DNA of 64,000 nt, taken from positions 20,911,492-20,975,491 of the forward strand of contig NC_079375.1 in the NCBI RefSeq assembly GCF_021018895.1. The letters run 5' to 3'. The stretch is from Seriola aureovittata (Eukaryota; Chordata; Actinopteri; Carangiformes; Carangidae). A program made the translations under genes and the position numbers. A model generated the notes under the pieces. That model had not been told where the DNA came from and did not search any database. It saw only the letters and a program-made list of their open reading frames with translations. This document shows positions 61,838 to 64,000 of the stretch, piece after piece; the stretch's first letter is position 1, and every line of letters begins with the position of its first letter.

Positions 61838-63227
61838 TTAGCACATCAGCTAAAGCCGGGAATGTCAGTGTGGAAAAACCTCAACTCTACAGTTTATCCT
61901 TAGGGTTTCATACCATGAAGAAGATCTGCCATCGAGACTTCCTTGTCAAGTATTTAGAAAATGTTTTTTTTGATCATGAACGGAGCTGCTGATGCGACTG
62001 TATTATAATCCAGATTTCACTTTTTTTCGTTTACTTTGTTGTGCATATTGTTGAATTTTCACTTTGTGTTCCGCACTTTTTCTTTTCTCTGAAGTTGCTG
62101 TTAAAAAGAGTGAATGGTGCACAAATTAAATAATTGCACTTTGTCCAAAAATTTGACATTAAAGAAGCCAATTGTTCACTTGTAATAGCTTATGTTTGTG
62201 TTTGTCAATATGTTCTTTGCATTTGGATTATTTTGGTTTGTGTGGTACATCTAATAAATATTTGCCATTACGTTTTGATGACATTTTATGACATTGCTAC
62301 ACAGCTTTTGTATACAGTGTAACTGTAGACCTACGTAATTTAAATTATCCACTCTTAACTGATACAAAGCCATAGAAAATCCCTCCTTTTGTAATGCTGC
62401 TTCTTTTCATAGCACTTCTTCACTTTAGATTTTGTCAAGGTATCATGGACAGTATCTGAGTCCTCCATGTTTTGTTGCTTGAAATTTAACTGATGTTGGA
62501 AGCTCATTATATTGTTCAGGGTTTCCATTTATCATACTGTACATCAGACAGGGAAAACCTGAGTAATGTGGGAATTTTTACTTACTCGTGCATTTTTTTT
62601 TTTTTTTTTTCCAGGGAAGGAACAAACTGTTTATCTTGATGCATCTCAAGTGAAAAACAACACTAGTCTATGGAATAAAAGAAGAAAGAAAAGCAAAACA
62701 GAGCCCTAAATATGTAAAACATACAACTTGTGCTCCAGACTCTGGAAAAAATCCCTTTCACAGTTAAGTGGATGACTTTCGTGTTTTGTGGAATCCCCCT
62801 TGTTATTGCTGCCCTTACAGTAAGTGTACTTTATCACGGAGGTGAGTGTGGGAATCAGCCTGTGTGAAGGAGCTTGCATATGGCATTAATTGAGGAGGGG
62901 AGGCTCTGGAGGAGGGGCTTTCTTGGAGGGCTGTCACAGGACACCCACTACCCCCATGGAAAGGAGTAAACGATGGTTAGAAGTTAGAAGAAATCGAGCG
63001 GCGATTGTTGTTAGAGAGGCGGTGGTTACTTTTAGAAAGCAGCCTGTTTTCTTCAAAGACTTTCTTCGCGACTACTCCTCCTCAGGATTCATGTAGAAGC
63101 CGCTGGCTGTCGCTTGTTGTAGATAGTAAAACGTAAAGTTAACGCACCACTGCGAAAGCTCGCAGCAGCATTTTTTTTTTTTTTTTTTTTAGTTCCACTC
63201 ACATTTGAAACTCACAAAACGTTTTAA
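61838..63227 (+). other. fyb2 3'UTR to plpp3 5' region; no PRKAA2
   Basis: The left part, to about 62260, is fyb 3'UTR. From about 62880 a G-rich then mixed sequence leads into the plpp3 5'UTR; T-runs occur at about 62588-62610 and 63172-63190. I see no kinase-coding sequence on either strand and no long reading frame. Confidence 0.6.
62253..62258 (+). terminator. fyb2: fyb2 poly(A) signal AATAAA
   Basis: This is the first clear AATAAA after the fyb stop at 61835-61837, about 415 bp downstream, and is the likely 3' end. A weaker ATTAAA-type motif occurs at about 62157. Confidence 0.6.
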
Positions 63228-63366
63228 ATGCAACGCTGTTTGATATATGAGAAAACGATGGCAGCCGAGACGAGGAACGGCGGGAGTTCACTGAACAACA
63301 ATAACTGCAAAGACCACCGCAGGAGAAAGTTGCTGGTCGGGGTGGATCTCTTCTGCCTGTTTTTGG
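63228..63366 (+). CDS. plpp3: Phospholipid phosphatase 3, first coding exon (partial gene)
   Basis: The exon encodes 46 residues plus one base, then a GTAAGT donor at 63367. It starts MQ, has the NGGS and LNNNN blocks, a basic RRRK stretch and VDLFCLFL, closely matching the cytoplasmic N-terminus and start of the first membrane helix of vertebrate PLPP3 (PPAP2B/LPP3). The full enzyme is a six-pass membrane lipid phosphate phosphatase that dephosphorylates lysophosphatidic acid and related lipids at the cell surface. The catalytic motifs lie in exons beyond 64000. Orientation and position next to the fyb gene agree with the human order, apart from the missing PRKAA2. The second in-frame ATG, 30 nt downstream, is a less likely start because the MQ start matches the family. 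Confidence 0.93.
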
Positions 63367-64000
63367 GTAAGTCTCCCACTATAAAGTTTCACCAGTTATC
63401 GTTATCAGTAACATGTACAACATTACATTGTATTAGTTGTGACTTTTTGTTTGTTTTTAAACGTCGTATTGTTTTATTGAATATTGTCAACGTTGGCAGG
63501 ACTTCAGGTGTGTTCAGTATGACTTTAACTAACTTTACGTTTTTGTTCTTCATCTCATGTTGTCTTCATCTACCAGTTTTCCTACACATGACTATAATAT
63601 GATCTCTTTTTTTTGACATTTAAATTTTGTATTTTATGATAATAATTATTATATTTAGAGGAAAACCACTTTTCTACCGATACTGCCCTGATAACGTTAA
63701 TCTAGCTAAATGACCTCTGAATGGTACAGGTCATAAAAAAATGTCACTTACACCAATTAAGCTTAATTGAAACTTTTAGGTATTTTAAATTTAAATTATC
63801 AAATTTAAACACCTTTGTTAGCCAAATGTTAAATGTTTTAGCTTCATCAGCTCCACAAGCTGCGTTGCTACAGCAACAAGTGATGCCCCACTAGTAGCTA
63901 TAGCCAACGCATTTGGCCGTTGCAACTTTAAAGCTGCATATTTTCCAGCAATTGCTTTAGCTTAGCTAGTGGATCTGTTTTCCTCAGCACCAAAAAAAAA

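Noticed and set aside
61569..61841. Proline/histidine-rich frames over the C-run and CA tract
   Set aside because: Microsatellite translation; only 61768-61837 is real exon, in another frame.
61838..63227. Search for PRKAA2 exons on either strand
   Set aside because: No kinase motif or long frame found in the gap.

Overview
The window is vertebrate nuclear DNA and reads as a ray-finned fish, most likely a percomorph. It has split genes with GT-AG introns, many (CA)n/(TG)n tracts, and interspersed repeats of kinds I associate with percomorph genomes. The gene order matches the human 1p32 neighbourhood DAB1-C8B-C8A-FYB2-(PRKAA2)-PLPP3. The species cannot be named from the sequence alone.

Layout. 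1-14090 is non-coding DNA upstream of, or inside the 5' introns of, dab1; it holds repeats and possible regulatory blocks. 14091-38790 is a dab1 gene on the + strand: one exon carrying 5'UTR plus start, 13 coding exons in all, and a 3'UTR. 38791-40802 is intergenic. 40803-47635 is c8b on the + strand with 12 coding exons. 47951-53186 is c8a on the - strand with 11 coding exons. c8b and c8a are convergent, with their 3' ends about 300 bp apart. 53815-62258 is a FYB/ADAP-family adaptor, fyb2 by position, on the + strand; it is head-to-head with c8a across a gap of about 630 bp. 63228-63366 is the first coding exon of plpp3, whose remaining exons lie beyond the window.

Gene functions. Dab1 is the phosphotyrosine adaptor of the Reelin pathway in neuronal positioning. 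C8 beta and C8 alpha are MACPF subunits of the complement membrane attack complex. The FYB-family protein is an SLP-76-binding haematopoietic adaptor. PLPP3 is a membrane lipid phosphate phosphatase. They share a chromosomal neighbourhood, not a pathway; only c8a and c8b act in one complex.

Method. I built exon models by hand from splice sites and reading phase. Every junction in dab1, c8b, c8a and the fyb gene keeps phase, giving predicted proteins of 583, 584, 599 and 908 residues. I found no undescribed system. The most notable points are: absence of PRKAA2 between fyb2 and plpp3; the SH3 and tail arrangement of the fyb gene; a 226-nt c8a exon equal to the sum of two c8b exons; a GC-AG intron in c8a; complementary CA/TG tracts around a dab1 coding exon; a nested hAT-like insertion with a target-site duplication; and a TTAA-ended MITE family copied repeatedly through the locus.
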